64,000 bases of DNA, taken from assembly GCA_016748015.1 (NCBI GenBank), contig JAAOMT010000046.1, positions 933,459-997,458 on the forward strand. The letters are read 5' to 3'. Shown piece by piece: positions 1-11,639 of the stretch; position 1 is the first letter of the stretch, and the number at the start of each line of letters is the position of its first letter. This DNA comes from Geosiphon pyriformis. Taxonomy: Eukaryota; Glomeromycota; Glomeromycetes; Archaeosporales; Geosiphonaceae. The translations under genes were made by a program, and so were the position numbers. Under the pieces are notes generated by a model. The model was not told the DNA's origin, made no database searches, and saw only the letters and a program-made list of their open reading frames with translations.

Positions 1-315
1 AGTAGTGACTTTAATGAAAATGGATCCTAAAGATGTGCTAGTTTCAAAAAGTGTCTAAATCTTGGTTTGGTCAACTCTTTGGGTGGAAGTTTTTATGTTA
101 AAACACTTACATGGACTAACTCTCAAAGCATGGCTAAGACTATCAATTTTTTGTTTATTTTCTCAAACTTGGTTAATGCTGTAGTGGACTGCATAGTATC
201 TAATGTTGGTGAATTTTTTGATACTGATCATTGGGCTGTTTTTGTGTCAGTGGGTTTGGGTGGACTTTTGGATGTGCAACTGAATTTTCTTCACAAGCAA
301 GCAAATAAGGATTGA
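1..315 (+). pseudogene. LINE-1 ORF2: apurinic-type endonuclease, C-terminal part
   Basis: The translated frame shows DFNENG near position 11 (the GDFNE motif of the exonuclease/endonuclease/phosphatase fold), then LGLVNSLGG and TWTNS, then VVDCIVSN and TDHWAVF, which stands where the SDH catalytic motif is expected. The same order (GDFNEN, IDYIFVN, TNHN) is visible in LINE-4. In this family the domain nicks target DNA to prime reverse transcription. The N-terminal half lies outside the window. Two adjacent TGA codons at 313-318 and a TAA at about 349 break the frame before the RT region. Confidence 0.8.
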
Positions 316-375
316 TGAAAATTTGATTTCAAAGATGCTGATGAGTCTAAATAAAACAATTTTAAAGATGCTACG

Positions 376-2391
376 TTGGCCAATGCTGCAATGTTCTCAG
401 ATGAGTTTGCCATCTCCACAAGATTTTCGGATTTGGATGTAATGTGGGATATTATTCGCAAAGTAATGGTTTTCTCAGCTAATGAGGTGTTTAAAAAGAA
501 ATGGTTTAAGAGCTTTGATAATGTTTTCACCAAGGAATTTTCAAGATTTCACAAGTTGAAGCTCTTGGTTTCTAAAATTGTCAGGACTTTATATAAGAAA
601 AGTTTTGTAAATTTTGATTTGCTTATAAGACACTGAATTTCTTTGGACAATGATAAAGCTTCAGTTATTCAGGATGTTGTGAACTCTGGCATTGGCTTTG
701 ATTGCATTTGTTCTGTTCTTTTTGGTGCTAAAAAGTCTTATCATGCTGCCAAGCTTGCTAATTCTCTGAAGGCTAAGAAGACAAACATTAGATTAGCTAT
801 TAATAGAAGAATGGAGAGCTTTGAGATTAATAAATGCTATACACTCAGAAGTGTGCTAGAATGTTTCTTTCGCAAAGTGACACTTAATCATCTGGTTGTT
901 AATAATAAACTGATTCTGGAATCTAATTTAGTTAAGTCCGAGGTAGATGTGATTATAGAAGGTTGAACTAGGAAGTACAGAATGATAGATAATATTTTCA
1001 GTAACTGGTACTGCCAATATCAACTATTGGAATATGTTTTTGATAAGACTTTTTCTGGTGTTATGTATTCAATTGAACTTAATAAGTTGATTGATGTGGT
1101 TTCTAATCTGCCTGATGGCAAAGCTGCTGGTCTCTCAGGTGTGTTGAATGAGCTCTGGAAGCATTGTGATAGGTCAGTTTTGGATATGTTTTTGGTGCTT
1201 TTAAATTTCTGTTTGTCTAGTGAATTAGTGCCCAGCTCTTGGAAGGAGGCTTGGGTCTCAATGATTCCAAAGCTATATGAGTGGGAAGATGTTCTGATGA
1301 ATACCTATCCTATTGCTTTAATCAAGACGGTTCACAAGATCCTTTTCAAGATTTTTTTTGATAGAATTTCTTTGACATACAGCACATTTAATGTTCTTCA
1401 TGGAGACAATTTTTTGGTTTTGAAGAATATATCAACTCAGTCTCTTATTTTTGCTGTTGGTTCAGTTGTTGAAAATGCTTTGGAAAAAAACTGAGAACTT
1501 TAGCTGGTTTTGCAAGACATGTGAAAGACATACGATTCGGTTGGCTGAAAACATCTTAAGAAAAGTTTGGTCAAGATCAAAATGTGCAGCAAGTTCATTC
1601 ATTTTTTTAGTGGTATTCATAAGAATTGCACCAATAGAGTTATAACAGATTTCAGTCTAACAGATGGTTATTATGTGCATGACAGTCTGGATCAAGGAGA
1701 GGTGTTTTTTCCCCTCCTGTGGCACATATTTTATGACCCTTTATTGTGTAAAATCAAGCATCAGGAAAGTATGTGTAGATATATGTTGAATTCTTATTTT
1801 ATTTCCAAAAGTGGTTGTGCTAAGTCTCAGGCTGAGCTTTCTTTTTTTTTTGCTGCTGGTGCTTTTGTCAATGATACAATTTGAGTTGGAAGCAGTCAAA
1901 GAGCTACTCAACACATTCTTGATGTTACTGGCAAATTCTTTTGGATCAATAACATTTCTATCAATAATGACAAGACAGTAGCCATTCTCATTAACTGCAG
2001 GGCTGGTACTCCTTCTCTTTTCATTAGTAGATCACCGATTTTCATTGCCAAAAAGGGTGAATTTCATCAGTATTTAGGTATTTTTCTCTTAACTGAAGGT
2101 CTTTTGAAGCCTAGTTTGGCTAAGACAAACTCAGACATTCGTTTTTTTAGCAATTTGGCTCTAAGGAAGGCTATCTCGAATAAGCAGCTCCTGTATTTGG
2201 TTTTAGTGGTTCTCCATTTTATAGTTGGTTATAAAACTCAATTCAGTTTTGTTCCTGTTGGTGTGTGCAACAAGTGGGATGCTTTGATTCATAAGGACTT
2301 AAAGCTTAAATCTGGCTTGCCACTTGACTTTCCTAGTAATATGATTTATCATCCCTTCTTTTATGGTTTGAAATCTTTTTTTCAAGTTTAG
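376..2391 (+). pseudogene. LINE-1 ORF2: linker and reverse transcriptase
   Basis: Open segments 376-636, 643-966, 982-1494, 1567-1884 and 2104-2391 are all in one frame separated by single stops. The RT signature NLPDGKAAGLSG is at about 1117-1152, PSSWKEAWVSMIPK near 1231, and the region around the catalytic box reads AFVNDTI with a TGA where Trp should follow (about 1860-1884). The first catalytic Asp of the expected FVDD box is Asn, a G-to-A change. The RYLGIFL-like motif (here QYLGIFL) follows near 2071. The domain would copy element RNA at the nicked target. This copy cannot be active. Confidence 0.88.
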
Positions 2392-2403
2392 TCTAAGGGC
2401 AAA

Positions 2404-4248
2404 GTGGCCTTTCTTGTTAGTTTTGCAAACTCTGGTGGTATTCTGAGTCGTTTATTCTCTCACAGATCCCATGACTTGCAAGTTCTGTGCTGGCACCCTG
2501 TTCACCTATTGAGTTCTCCTATTCATATTCAAGTTAATGCTTCTAATAACTTTCTGGTGGACATAGTACACATTCTTATTGATTGCAATTTGTCTCTGAA
2601 TGGCTCTTTGGCCAATTTTTTTTGGTTCTGTGGTGGGGTCTCTATGTCAAGTATTCTGGGCAAATCCCAATTTTTTAAGTTCTTTTCTTCTTTCTGGTGG
2701 TATGGTATTGTTTTTGTTGATCAACTTTGTGATCATCATGGTTTTGTCTTTAATTGGCACACTTTCAAGTGTTGGAAGAGATTAGACCTCTGTGGTCCTG
2801 TTCCTAAGTAGTTCAAGTTCTCTATTGCATTTCTTAATAATAGAAGTTCTTTTTTTATTCATCTCTCAGTTTTGACTGGTGTTGGTTCCTTGAACATTCT
2901 TGAATCTTGTGATTTTGTTTTTGTTTGTAATTGTCTTTCACAAGTTCATACTGACAGTTTGTTAGTGTATACAGATAGGTCCCTTAGTAATCTGAGTGCA
3001 GTCAGATGTAAAGCTAGTGCTGCCACTTTTTTTGAAGACATTGATTTGGGTTTGGGTATTGGTGTATTAGGTTTGATGTTATCGACTTTAGCGGAGTTGT
3101 AGGCTATTGCACTGGCTCTAAAGTGTGTCCCCTCACTGAGCTCTGTTAAATTGTTCTCAGATAGTCAATCTGCTCTGAATGTCTGTAGATCAGAATTGGG
3201 TCTGGTATATCCTGACTTTCATAATCAGTGTTGGGTTGAATGTTATTATATTGTCAATGTTATTTGCAATAAGAATTTGAGGGTCAGCTGGCATAAAGTT
3301 AAAGATTACTTTGGTGTTTTAGGGAATAAATGCACTAATGTGATTGCCAGTGATGCTTTTCTCTCTAGCTGGCATCTTCCTTCTTGTCTGGATGAATGCT
3401 TTATGTTGGCTGATAGTAGTATTGTTTCTGGCAATTCTAGACATTTTGTCTGTGATGTTTATCACTCAGTTTGTTGTGCATGCTGGGAGGTTGGTTTTGG
3501 TTCCAAGTTTTTGACAAGCAATTTGCTTTTTGAGGTTGATTGGCTCCACTCGTCTTTGGTATGGCACCCTGACTTGCACATGACCACCAGTTTTACTAGT
3601 AGACCTTCAACTAATGCATGTACTTACTTTATAAAAGCTTTATACCACTGGCTGCCAGTTGCCATTCGGAAGTGCCTTTATAATAGACTCTACCCAAATG
3701 TGTTGTGCTTATATTGTGAAGATGTAGAGGCATCGGATCATGTGTTTTCTTATAGAATTGATAGTTCTAGTTAATGTCAGTTGCTGAAATTCCATGTGGA
3801 CTTCTGGAAGATGGTTTTTGGTCTCGCTCATTCTTTTTTGGGTATATTACAACTGTTGTTATCCTGTGTTTCTGACTTGTTTCTGTCCATGGCTCTTTAT
3901 AAGAGTTTTGTTTTTAATGGTTGGTTTTGTGAAACAGTTGCCATCTTTTATGACCCCAAAGTTGCTGGTTTGGAAATTGTCAAATTTGTGCACTCTCTTA
4001 GTCTTGCTTTTAGAAGTGATGTCTGGTCAGTTTGTGCTAAACATTGTGCTTATATAGAGAAGAATGGGTTGATTCCACTTGATGGCTTGGTTCTTATCTC
4101 AGTTTTTGGTTTGGTTTTGGAATTGTCGGCTAGGGTGGTCAAATTGCTTAGCATTACTGATGTTTTTGGTGTTTGTTTTGGCTTTTGCAAATTTTGTTTG
4201 TTTTTTTCAGGCATAAATGACTCGATTTCAATTCACATAGCTGCGTAG
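2404..4248 (+). pseudogene. LINE-1 ORF2: thumb, RNase H, zinc-binding and C-terminal region
   Basis: The frame continues through open segments 2404-2811, 2872-3102, 3151-3774 and 3781-4248. An RNase H type I domain is recognised by VYTDRSLSN (about 2968; DGS has become DRS), LAELQAIAL (the Q codon is TAG, near 3091) and FSDSQSALN (about 3160). A zinc-binding RT-tail motif follows: PNVLCLYCEDVEASDHVF near 3694-3747. The last open segment ends FSGINDSISIHIAA; its function is unknown, but LINE-4 and LINE-5 carry the same tail. RNase H would remove the RNA strand after first-strand synthesis. Confidence 0.85.
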
Positions 4249-4390
4249 TGTTATTCTAATTGGCCTGAATGGCTGGTCACATGTAGAAAATGCATAATTC
4301 ACATCTAGTTTAGATCATTTTTTTGATGTATAGCACTAGATAGTGTTTGGATCTCACTGGTAAAGCAAATAATAATAAAAAATATGTAAT

Positions 4391-4735
4391 AATATAATGA
4401 GTTAATAAATAAAACAACTCTTAATTTTTTCTAAATAGGCAATTGTATTTTCTTTGGAATTTTTGCTAAAATTTGTAACTTCTCTTTTTCTTTGTTAGCA
4501 AAAGTAATAAGAAATTTTTGTTTAATGTAGTTTTTAATTTTGCAATTTATTTCTGTGATTATTGGGATAAAACAATAATTTTGTGGAAGACTAATATATT
4601 ATAATAATTTATTATAGAAATTTTTAATAGCAGCTTTTGAATTTTTTTGGTCTTTTAAATAGTGTATAATTCTTTTGTTAATATAAAAATTAAAAGCTAA
4701 TTTTGCTAACTAATAATTATTTGTTAGTTTAAGAT
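4391..4735. other. AT-rich spacer, no gene
   Basis: A short AT-rich stretch between the LINE-1 tail and the decayed gypsy end. I see no open frame or recognisable domain. It may be part of the same decayed gypsy internal region, but I could not align it by eye. Confidence 0.5.
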
Positions 4736-5060
4736 AAGTTTGATAATGTTAAAATAAAGATTTTATAAATTCTAAGTGATTTTTTTTTATAATTTTTTGG
4801 TCTGCTACTTTTCTGAATGATTGTTAATAATATTTGTTCTCTGTTAAATTATATTTCACAAAAAGCACTAATATTATAGGTAATTATTTAGAGTGTTGAA
4901 ATAAATAACAAACTTATAACTTGCTACTTAATAGCTGTTAATAATATTGATTTTTAAAGATTTTTGAATATTTAAAGATTTTGGTTAAGTTTTTTATATT
5001 ATAAACAAAAATTTAAATAATAATACTTTTATTTAATTTCTTATTTTTGTAATTAGTTTA
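4736..5060 (-). mobile_element. Decayed Gypsy-A/B-type LTR end with primer-binding region
   Basis: This stretch aligns by eye with 40040-40325, the 5' leader and LTR start of Gypsy-A. Shared blocks include the 'ggtctgc..acttttctg' leader, a PBS remnant 'acaaaaagcactaatatta' in place of 'acagggagcaccaaatgtta', and the LTR start followed by 'aataacaaac.tataacttg'. Nearly every difference is C-to-T or G-to-A. The similarity fades near 5060, where LINE-2 sequence begins. It is an old, truncated minus-strand gypsy 5' end. Confidence 0.7.
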
Positions 5061-5079
5061 GTAATAAAAAATATATTAA

Positions 5080-7860
5080 AAAAAATAAAAAAATTGTAAT
5101 TAATTCTATAAAATATACAAAAAACATATAATTTTATAAACTAGTAATACTTAAAATTCAGTTTGTTTTAAATTAAGATGTATAAAAAGTTTATTAATTT
5201 TTTTGGCAATATATATAATAGCAAAATAAACAAAGTTATAATAAAATTTAATTTATTAAATAGTTACAAAGTACATAATAGTTTTAATTAAAAAAAAATA
5301 TTTTTATTGTTATTATAAAAAATTTATGTAAATACAAAATAAATTTAGAATTTATAACAAAAACAGATTACATAAAATTAGTTATAAATCTAATATTATT
5401 TTTTACTATTGAAACTTTTGTGAATAATACAATTTGAATTAATAATTTCTAAGCTATATTTTAGTATATTTTAAATATTGTTAGTAAATTTTATAATATA
5501 TATAAAATAATTATTAATAATAATAAAACTATAATTATTTCTATATATTATTAAATTATAATTTTATTTTTAAGTATTTTTAATAAATTTATATTTATTG
5601 CAAAAAAATAAGTACAGATATTTTGGCATATTTTTATTAATTAGTAATTTGTTTAAATTTAGTTTAAAAAAGATTCAATTAAATGTTAATTTTTTTGCAA
5701 AAATATTATTATTTAAAACAATATTAGATAAACAATTTATGTATCTTATTTTAATAATATTACTTAGTGTAAATTTGTTTTTAAAAGTATTTATTTAAAA
5801 TAAAATTTAATAATCAGATGTAAATTAAAATCTAAAGTTATTTTGTTTGTAACTTTTTTTAATAAAACAATCTATTATTTATTGCTATATAATCTCAAGT
5901 TTTTTAAACAAGTTTAAACAAAAAAAAGTAACTAATATAATAGTTTTGTTAATACAAGTAGTATTTTTAAAAAAAATTTCAATTATAAAATAATAAATCT
6001 ATAAGTTACAAATTAAATATTATATTATCTTTTAATAATTTTTACTAAATTATTAATAAATTTGGCTAATCAATTTTTGGTTAATATAACTGGTATTTTT
6101 TTGAATTGTAATTTGTTTTTAATAAATAATTTGTTTTGTGTTTTCTATTTTAAGAATAATATTTTAATTTCTAATATGTTTAATTTTATTAATATAATAA
6201 AATTTTGAAAAAATTTGATATTACTTTTGTTAATTAGCTTCTAAATTGTAATAGTATTATTTAAAAAAATTTTAATGTTAAAAAAAGTTAGATTTTAGAA
6301 TTTTGTATTTATTTAATTTAGTTTTAATATTGTATTTATTAAAAATAAAAATTTTGTTTACTAATATATTTAAAATAATTTTGACTATTTTGGTTTGTAT
6401 TAATTTATTTTTAATAATTATAATATTATTAAAAAGTGTTTAATAAAAACTAATTTAAATATTATTAATATTTATATAAATAGTTTAATCAAGAATTTTG
6501 GATTTTTTTACAGCTATTGCTAATATTGCTACCTATTTTTTAAATTTAAATTTATATATAAAAAGTTAATTTATATAGTATATTGTTTTTTTTGATTAAA
6601 TTTTATGTTATTATAATAGCTTTAAATTGTGTTTTTTTACAAGATTCTGTAATTTTGTATTTAAACAATTAGATTTTTTTAAATATGTATAATTTTAAAA
6701 TAATTATTTTAAGTCTTAATTTTTACAATAGTTATTAAATTAAACACAAATATATTTAAAATACAATTAAAAACAAGAAATTTTTGGTGTATTAAATTAA
6801 AATTAAAAATTACTTTAGAATAATTAGTAATATAAATACAAACTTTTTTGTTAAAAATATTACAAATTTATTTTATTTTGTATTATAATTTTTATAAATA
6901 TTATTTAATAGCAAAAAACAGATTGATTTCTAATAATACATATTATGTTATTAAAAAGTTATATAATATTATTAACTATACTAATTAAGAATTATATTAT
7001 ATTAACAGATTTGTAAATAAATTATTAATTTATAATATTGATTTAGTATATACAGTTTTAATATAATATTTTAATAATTATATATATACTAATACAACAA
7101 ATTTGGTGTTTACTATTTTTTGTTTTTATTTTATAAAAGTTTTATATAAATATTTATTAATTACTACAAAAAAAAATTTTATGATTTAATATATTTTAGT
7201 ATTAATTTTTTAAATTGTAAATTGGTAAAAAATTCAAATTACATTTTTTTATATAATATTAATACAGCTATAAAAAAAACATTATAATTTATATTATTGT
7301 CAAATAAATACATATTTTTAATTATTTAATTACAGTTTTTTTAATTATTTAATTATTATATAATATAATTATTAATAATCATTTTTATATAACAATAATT
7401 AAAGATTTTGTGTTAAATAATTGGTTTTAAGATGATAAAAGTAAATAATAGTGTTAATAATATTGTTATATGTATTATATTGTTTATATATAATATAGTT
7501 GCTTATTATAAAACAGAAATTTGATTATTTAAAATAAAATTACATGTATTTTATAAGTTTTATAACTTATTAATTGAAAATAGTTTAATAATTCAAATTA
7601 TTATTGGTTTATTTTATATTATTGTTAATTTAAATCTGTTTATATTAGATTTTAATAATAATTTTTGGTTTTACTGGTTTTTTAATTTTGTTATCTATTA
7701 AATTAAATAATAAATTTTGTAATATTTATAATATAAGTATATAATATTGTTTTATTTAGTTTAAATAACTGGTTATATATAAAAAAACATAAATTATACT
7801 TATTTTATAGTTTTAATTAATTATATATTAATAGATAATAGTTAAACTGTATTTATTAAT
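5080..7860 (+). mobile_element. LINE-2: hypermutated LINE copy
   Basis: By eye G and C make up roughly one base in ten here, yet the sequence is collinear with LINE-1 from about 1500 to 4330. Anchors: 5430-5460 (TTTGTGAATAATACAATTTG) matches the RT active-site region. A 66-codon open segment at 5598-5798 contains RYFGIFLL, FFAKILLFKTILDKQF and LILIILL, matching LINE-1 QYLGIFLL, FFSNLALRKAISNKQL and LVLVVLH. 6060-6180 matches LINE-1 2540-2660. 7740-7850 matches the LINE-1 3' end. RT catalytic positions read Asn-Asn. Differences are overwhelmingly transitions toward A/T. Confidence 0.85.
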
Positions 7861-8440
7861 TAATAAAAATAATTTAAATTAAATTTAAACAAAGTTAAAA
7901 CATTAATTATAAAACATAATATTATTTTAATTATTAATTTAAAATATGTATTTATGTATTTATATTAATAAATTATTATTAAAAAAAATTTTGTTAATAT
8001 TTTTAAAATAATTATAAAATTAGTTTTTTTAAATTTAATAAAATAGTGTTAATTAAAATACAATTTATTAATTTATAATAAAAAATTGTAATAAAATTTA
8101 TTAATTTAGAAATTACTAAATTAAAAATATTTAAATAATTAATTTTATTAAAAAAATTTACAATATATAATAAAAATTAAAATTAATAAAACACTTTATA
8201 TTTTTTTATATTTTATTAATAAAGCATTTATAATTATAAAAACTACTTAATAATAATTTGTAAAAATACTTTTTTTAAATAAAATAATAATTAAATAGTT
8301 TTTTGTTAATTTAAAAACATTTTTTATTTTTGATTAAAAGTTTTTTTTTCAAAATTATTTTAAAACAGTTTATTTAAAATAATTTTAATATTGTTATTAG
8401 AGATTTTTACAATTTTTAATATAAATATTATAACAACATA
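7861..8440. other. Extremely AT-rich, no assignable feature
   Basis: No open frame or recognisable motif. It lies between the end of LINE-2 and the first alignable part of LINE-3, and may be the erased 5' part of LINE-3. Confidence 0.5.
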
Positions 8441-8862
8441 CTATATTATGAGTTTTAACTGGTTTTACAAAATATGCAAAAGACTTATAACTCTGTAAAT
8501 TGGCATTATTTAAAAAATAGTTTAGTTTAAATTAAGATATGTAAAAAATTTATCAGATTTTTTGAGAGTATTCACAATAATAGAATTAATTGAATTATGA
8601 TTAATTATGATTTAACTGATAGATATTGTATACATAATAATTTAAACCAAAACAAAGTTTTTTTTCTTCTGCTTTGGAAGATTTTTTATGATTTTTTTCT
8701 ATGCAAAATCAAAAGACATAAGAGCTTATATAATTACTATATTAATATCAAATTTATTGTCAAGACTAATAAAATAGAAAATCAAAGTAAGTTGTTTTTA
8801 TTTTTGGCAGCTAATGTTTTCATTAATAACACAATTTAAGTGAGCAGTAATCAGGCTGCTAC
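8441..8862 (+). mobile_element. LINE-3, left segment (RT region), split by Gypsy-D
   Basis: Aligns with LINE-1 1490-1905: the ACTGGTTTTACAAAATATGC stretch matches the RT region coding LVLQDM. An 80-codon segment at 8597-8839 carries DRYCIHNNLNQNKVFF and ends VFINNTI, where LINE-1 has AFVNDTI. Both catalytic Asp codons are Asn and the following Trp codon is TAA. The segment stops at CTAC (8859-8862), the duplicated target site of Gypsy-D, and resumes after 19728. Confidence 0.85.
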
Positions 8863-9766
8863 TGTTACGAGTAAACTGGGTAGAGTATGGTAATAACATT
8901 TAGTGCTTTATTTTTGGGTCTTTCAAGATTGTTTGCTCTTTCCACAGTGTTAGTATTATCAGTCTCTGAAGATCTATTCCTGAATGTGAGTCTACCCACT
9001 AAGTTTTTTGGTTATAAGGCACAAAGTTTGTCTTTCATCGATTGTAACATTTTTCATAAATGTGAGCTTTTTTCTTTGTGCTAATGAGTGCAGTCATTAG
9101 GGTCTGGCATTGTTTTTTTGCCTTTCTAGTAAGCTACCAAAATAATGTTAATATCCAAAACTTAAGAGAAGCTTCTCTCTTTTACCAGGCTATTACAAAG
9201 TCTATTTCAAGACAGTCAATTTTTCTATGTTGCTGTTACAAAAGAAGAAAGAAAATAAAATAAAAAAAGAAAAAAGAAAAAAAAAGAAAAGAATTAGTTC
9301 TCATCAATTGCTGTAATCAAGAGTGATTAGTCCAAATTGTTAAAGGTTTAAGGCATTTATGCTAATAGTATCTGTTCTAAAACAAAGGTAGGAAATACTG
9401 ATTTTAATTTCAATTAAAATCTATAAGATTGGAGAACATAAATTGGTAAATTGGATTTTTTTGTTTTTTATAATTATTGTATTTCGGACTATAGATATAT
9501 AATAAGTATAATACAAAGTAAAATTGATTGCTAACTAACTGTTTTTTCAACTTCTACAATTACTTGCTTTTATACATTCTTTTGGTTTTACAGGATTGCT
9601 TTCAATTGCTTTACTATTGCTAGTTATTGTTTTGTTATTGCTAGTTATTACTCATTATTGCTAGTTATTGCTTGTGTTTGTTCTATGTTATCTCAAATTG
9701 TACTGTATTTTTCTTGTCACATTTTTTTGTTATATTTTCTCATAGCTTTTTGGTTTTTCTACTTAG
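8863..9766 (-). repeat. 3' LTR of Gypsy-D (main part; last bases at 10757-10762)
   Basis: Matches the 5' LTR at 18839-19728 almost end to end, including an AAAAGAAAAG-type purine tract and the TTATTGCTAGTTATTG short repeats. It is interrupted four bases from TCAG: the solo LTR of family C enters after TTAG (9763-9766), and TCAGGTAACA resumes at 10753, completing the LTR end GGTAACA. Confidence 0.88.
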
Positions 9767-10752
9767 TATTACTGAAGGTTTTTGGTCTCTTCTTAGCTCT
9801 TGTATGTTTGTTGTAATGCTGTTAATTCACGACTATGGGAAGTGTTTGAACCTCCAATAACTGAATTTTTTCTTCTTCAAATTATCTCCTATAATTTGAA
9901 CTGTTAGGCTTATAAGTGGAATGGCCAATTCCGTGCTAGTTGCTTTGTGTAGTTACATTGTAGTAAACATTAACTCTTTCCCAGGAATTGCTCAACTGGA
10001 AGCTCATTAAAATGTGTAGTTACTTTGCTGTAAAAGTCAATTTTTCTACAGGAATCTTGTCTGTAGGCTACTCTAATGATTATAATAAGAAAAATAAAAG
10101 AAAGAAAATAAAAAAAATATAAAAGAAATAGAATTCTGTCAAGGGAAACGTTTTCTATTCAGGCTTGGAGTCACTAACAGTTTACTGAAATTGGTAGCTA
10201 ATCAATTTCAAAACATTAGTTGGGTTTTGAAGATTTTCCAAGTGCAATAATTAAAAAATTTGGTTTTTCGAATTATTTGATATTTATTTCTTTTTGTGTA
10301 TATAGGAATGGTTCTAAGAGGTAAATCTAAAGTAAAATATATTTTCTTGAAAAAAGAAGCTCTTCTTTTATACAACTTGTCATAACACTATTCTATGAAC
10401 TTGAACTTTGCTCTTTTCTACAATTTCGCTGAACTAAAGATACATTTCGGCAAACTACAAGTTATTTCTGCGAACTATTAGATATTTTGGTGAATTATCA
10501 ATTATTTTGGCGAATTTCTACAAATTTTGGCAAACTTTTAAATGTTACATATTTTGAGGTATTACATAATTGATCATTGCAATTAAGTTATATTTGTGTT
10601 ATATACAAATTGGGTTATTAATTAAATGATAATTTCGGACATTTTGCTAATGTAATAAGTAATAATTTGAAATGATAATATATGCTAATTAATGATAGAA
10701 ATTATAAAGATAATTTTATGCTAAATAATATCTTTAATTTCGTCTGGTAACA
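9767..10752 (-). mobile_element. Solo LTR of gypsy family C (C3) inside the Gypsy-D LTR
   Basis: This is the reverse complement of the Gypsy-C1/C2 LTR: it starts with a mutated TGTTAC (TATTAC) followed by the AGGTTTTTGGTCTCTTCTTA block and ends TCTGGTAACA. It is 986 bp, close to the 970-975 bp of intact C LTRs. The flanking 4-bp duplication TTAG/TCAG differs by one C-to-T transition. There is no internal region, so the element was reduced by LTR-LTR recombination. The 20-bp-spaced array of CGAAAT-type units is present at 10423-10535 (opposite strand). Confidence 0.9.
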
Positions 10753-10762
10753 TCAGGTAACA

Positions 10763-10782
10763 TTATCCCTTCCTTTTAAAAT
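10763..10782 (-). other. Polypurine tract of Gypsy-D
   Basis: Read on the minus strand this is TTTTAAAAGGAAGGGATAA, directly upstream of the 3' LTR, the expected place for the plus-strand primer. It is preceded by codons for DDFAGA, then TAA, the terminal motif shared with Gypsy-A, B and C. Confidence 0.75.
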
Positions 10783-11510
10783 TAAGCTCCTGCAAAATCA
10801 TCTATTTCAGCCAAGTTTGTGTTTTTTGTAAAAAACTTGAATGTTGTCCCCAGTATTGTTTTTTGTAGAACTTTAAATTGGGTGTTTGTCATTTGTCCTA
10901 TGTTGTTAACTGTGATAGTTTTCAGAGTTTTGTTTAGTAGTATCATTAAACAGTATTTAAATGCTAAATATAATTAGTATGTTGCTTTGTAGTATAAGTT
11001 TAAGTTGTTTCTTTTCACAAATTCTTCTACTTGTCTGCAAGCTTTTTTGTTGATCGTTCGATGGTTGAGGTCTTCATATGAGTTATTTAATCCTAATTGT
11101 AATTCTATTTTAAATAGTCAATAGATGAGTGGAAGTTTTTTTTTCCATTTCTTTACATTTTTAGGTGTCCATTCTCTTGTTACTAGCTTCAGTGTTTGCC
11201 TATTCAGACCCTTCCTTATTTTCTTAATCCTTACCCAACACAGTTCTATTTCTGTTATTATCCTTTTCTTCTTAGCTGTGTTGAGTCCTATCTATGCTGT
11301 ATCTTTTTTTCTTTTTTTTTTATAGAAAAAGGTTTGCTTGTAGAGATGAGACAGCTTAGTTCTAGTTGAACTCTTGTCCACTTCTTTCTTGCTCCTATCT
11401 TTGTATTGTATCTCTTTTTTATCAATTGTGATTTCTATTTGAGTGAAAAATTGTTGAATTGCATCAAACAGTTGTTTCGAAAGTTGTAGAATTTGATCTG
11501 AAAGATCCAT
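10783..11510 (-). pseudogene. Third ORF of Gypsy-D (unknown function), degenerate
   Basis: The ORF starts with ATG at 11510 and encodes MDLSDQILQLSKQLF, then IEITIDKKEIQY. This matches the start of the third ORF in Gypsy-C1 (NIQQLSQKLM, SITVTGNHINY) and Gypsy-B (NIHSLAQQLF, MKITIN). Its end, DDFAGA followed by TAA, lies next to the polypurine tract. The middle is broken by stops and shifts. A TATATATA stretch lies at 11552-11559, about 45 bp upstream of the ATG. No transmembrane segment or known domain is recognisable. Confidence 0.6.
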
Positions 11511-11639
11511 GTTGAAAAGATTCTATTGTTTTCTTGTCATTTTCTGGGTGGTATATATACTTGAATTTTCCAATTTAATTTGTTATGTGTTGCCTACGTT
11601 TCGATGACAATGATTGGTTTCAAATCTCATAATATATCT

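Larger units (their letters stand above)
1..4390 (+). mobile_element. LINE-1: non-LTR retrotransposon, 5' truncated by window edge
   Basis: This is a non-LTR retrotransposon copy running off the left edge. The domain order is endonuclease C-terminus, reverse transcriptase, RNase H, zinc-binding motif and a C-terminal extension, ending near 4385 in an AATAATAATAAAAAAT tail. All open segments from 67 to 4248 lie in the same reading frame (start positions are congruent modulo 3), so over about 4.2 kb the ORF has taken only nonsense and missense changes and no net indel. The stops sit where Trp, Arg or Gln would be expected. Four further copies of the family occur in the window. There is no LTR. 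The RT active site is damaged, so the copy is dead. Confidence 0.93.

Noticed and set aside
8887-9263. Small plus-strand ORFs (also at 18863-19320)
   Set aside because: They lie inside the two Gypsy-D LTRs in the same relative place and are non-coding LTR sequence.
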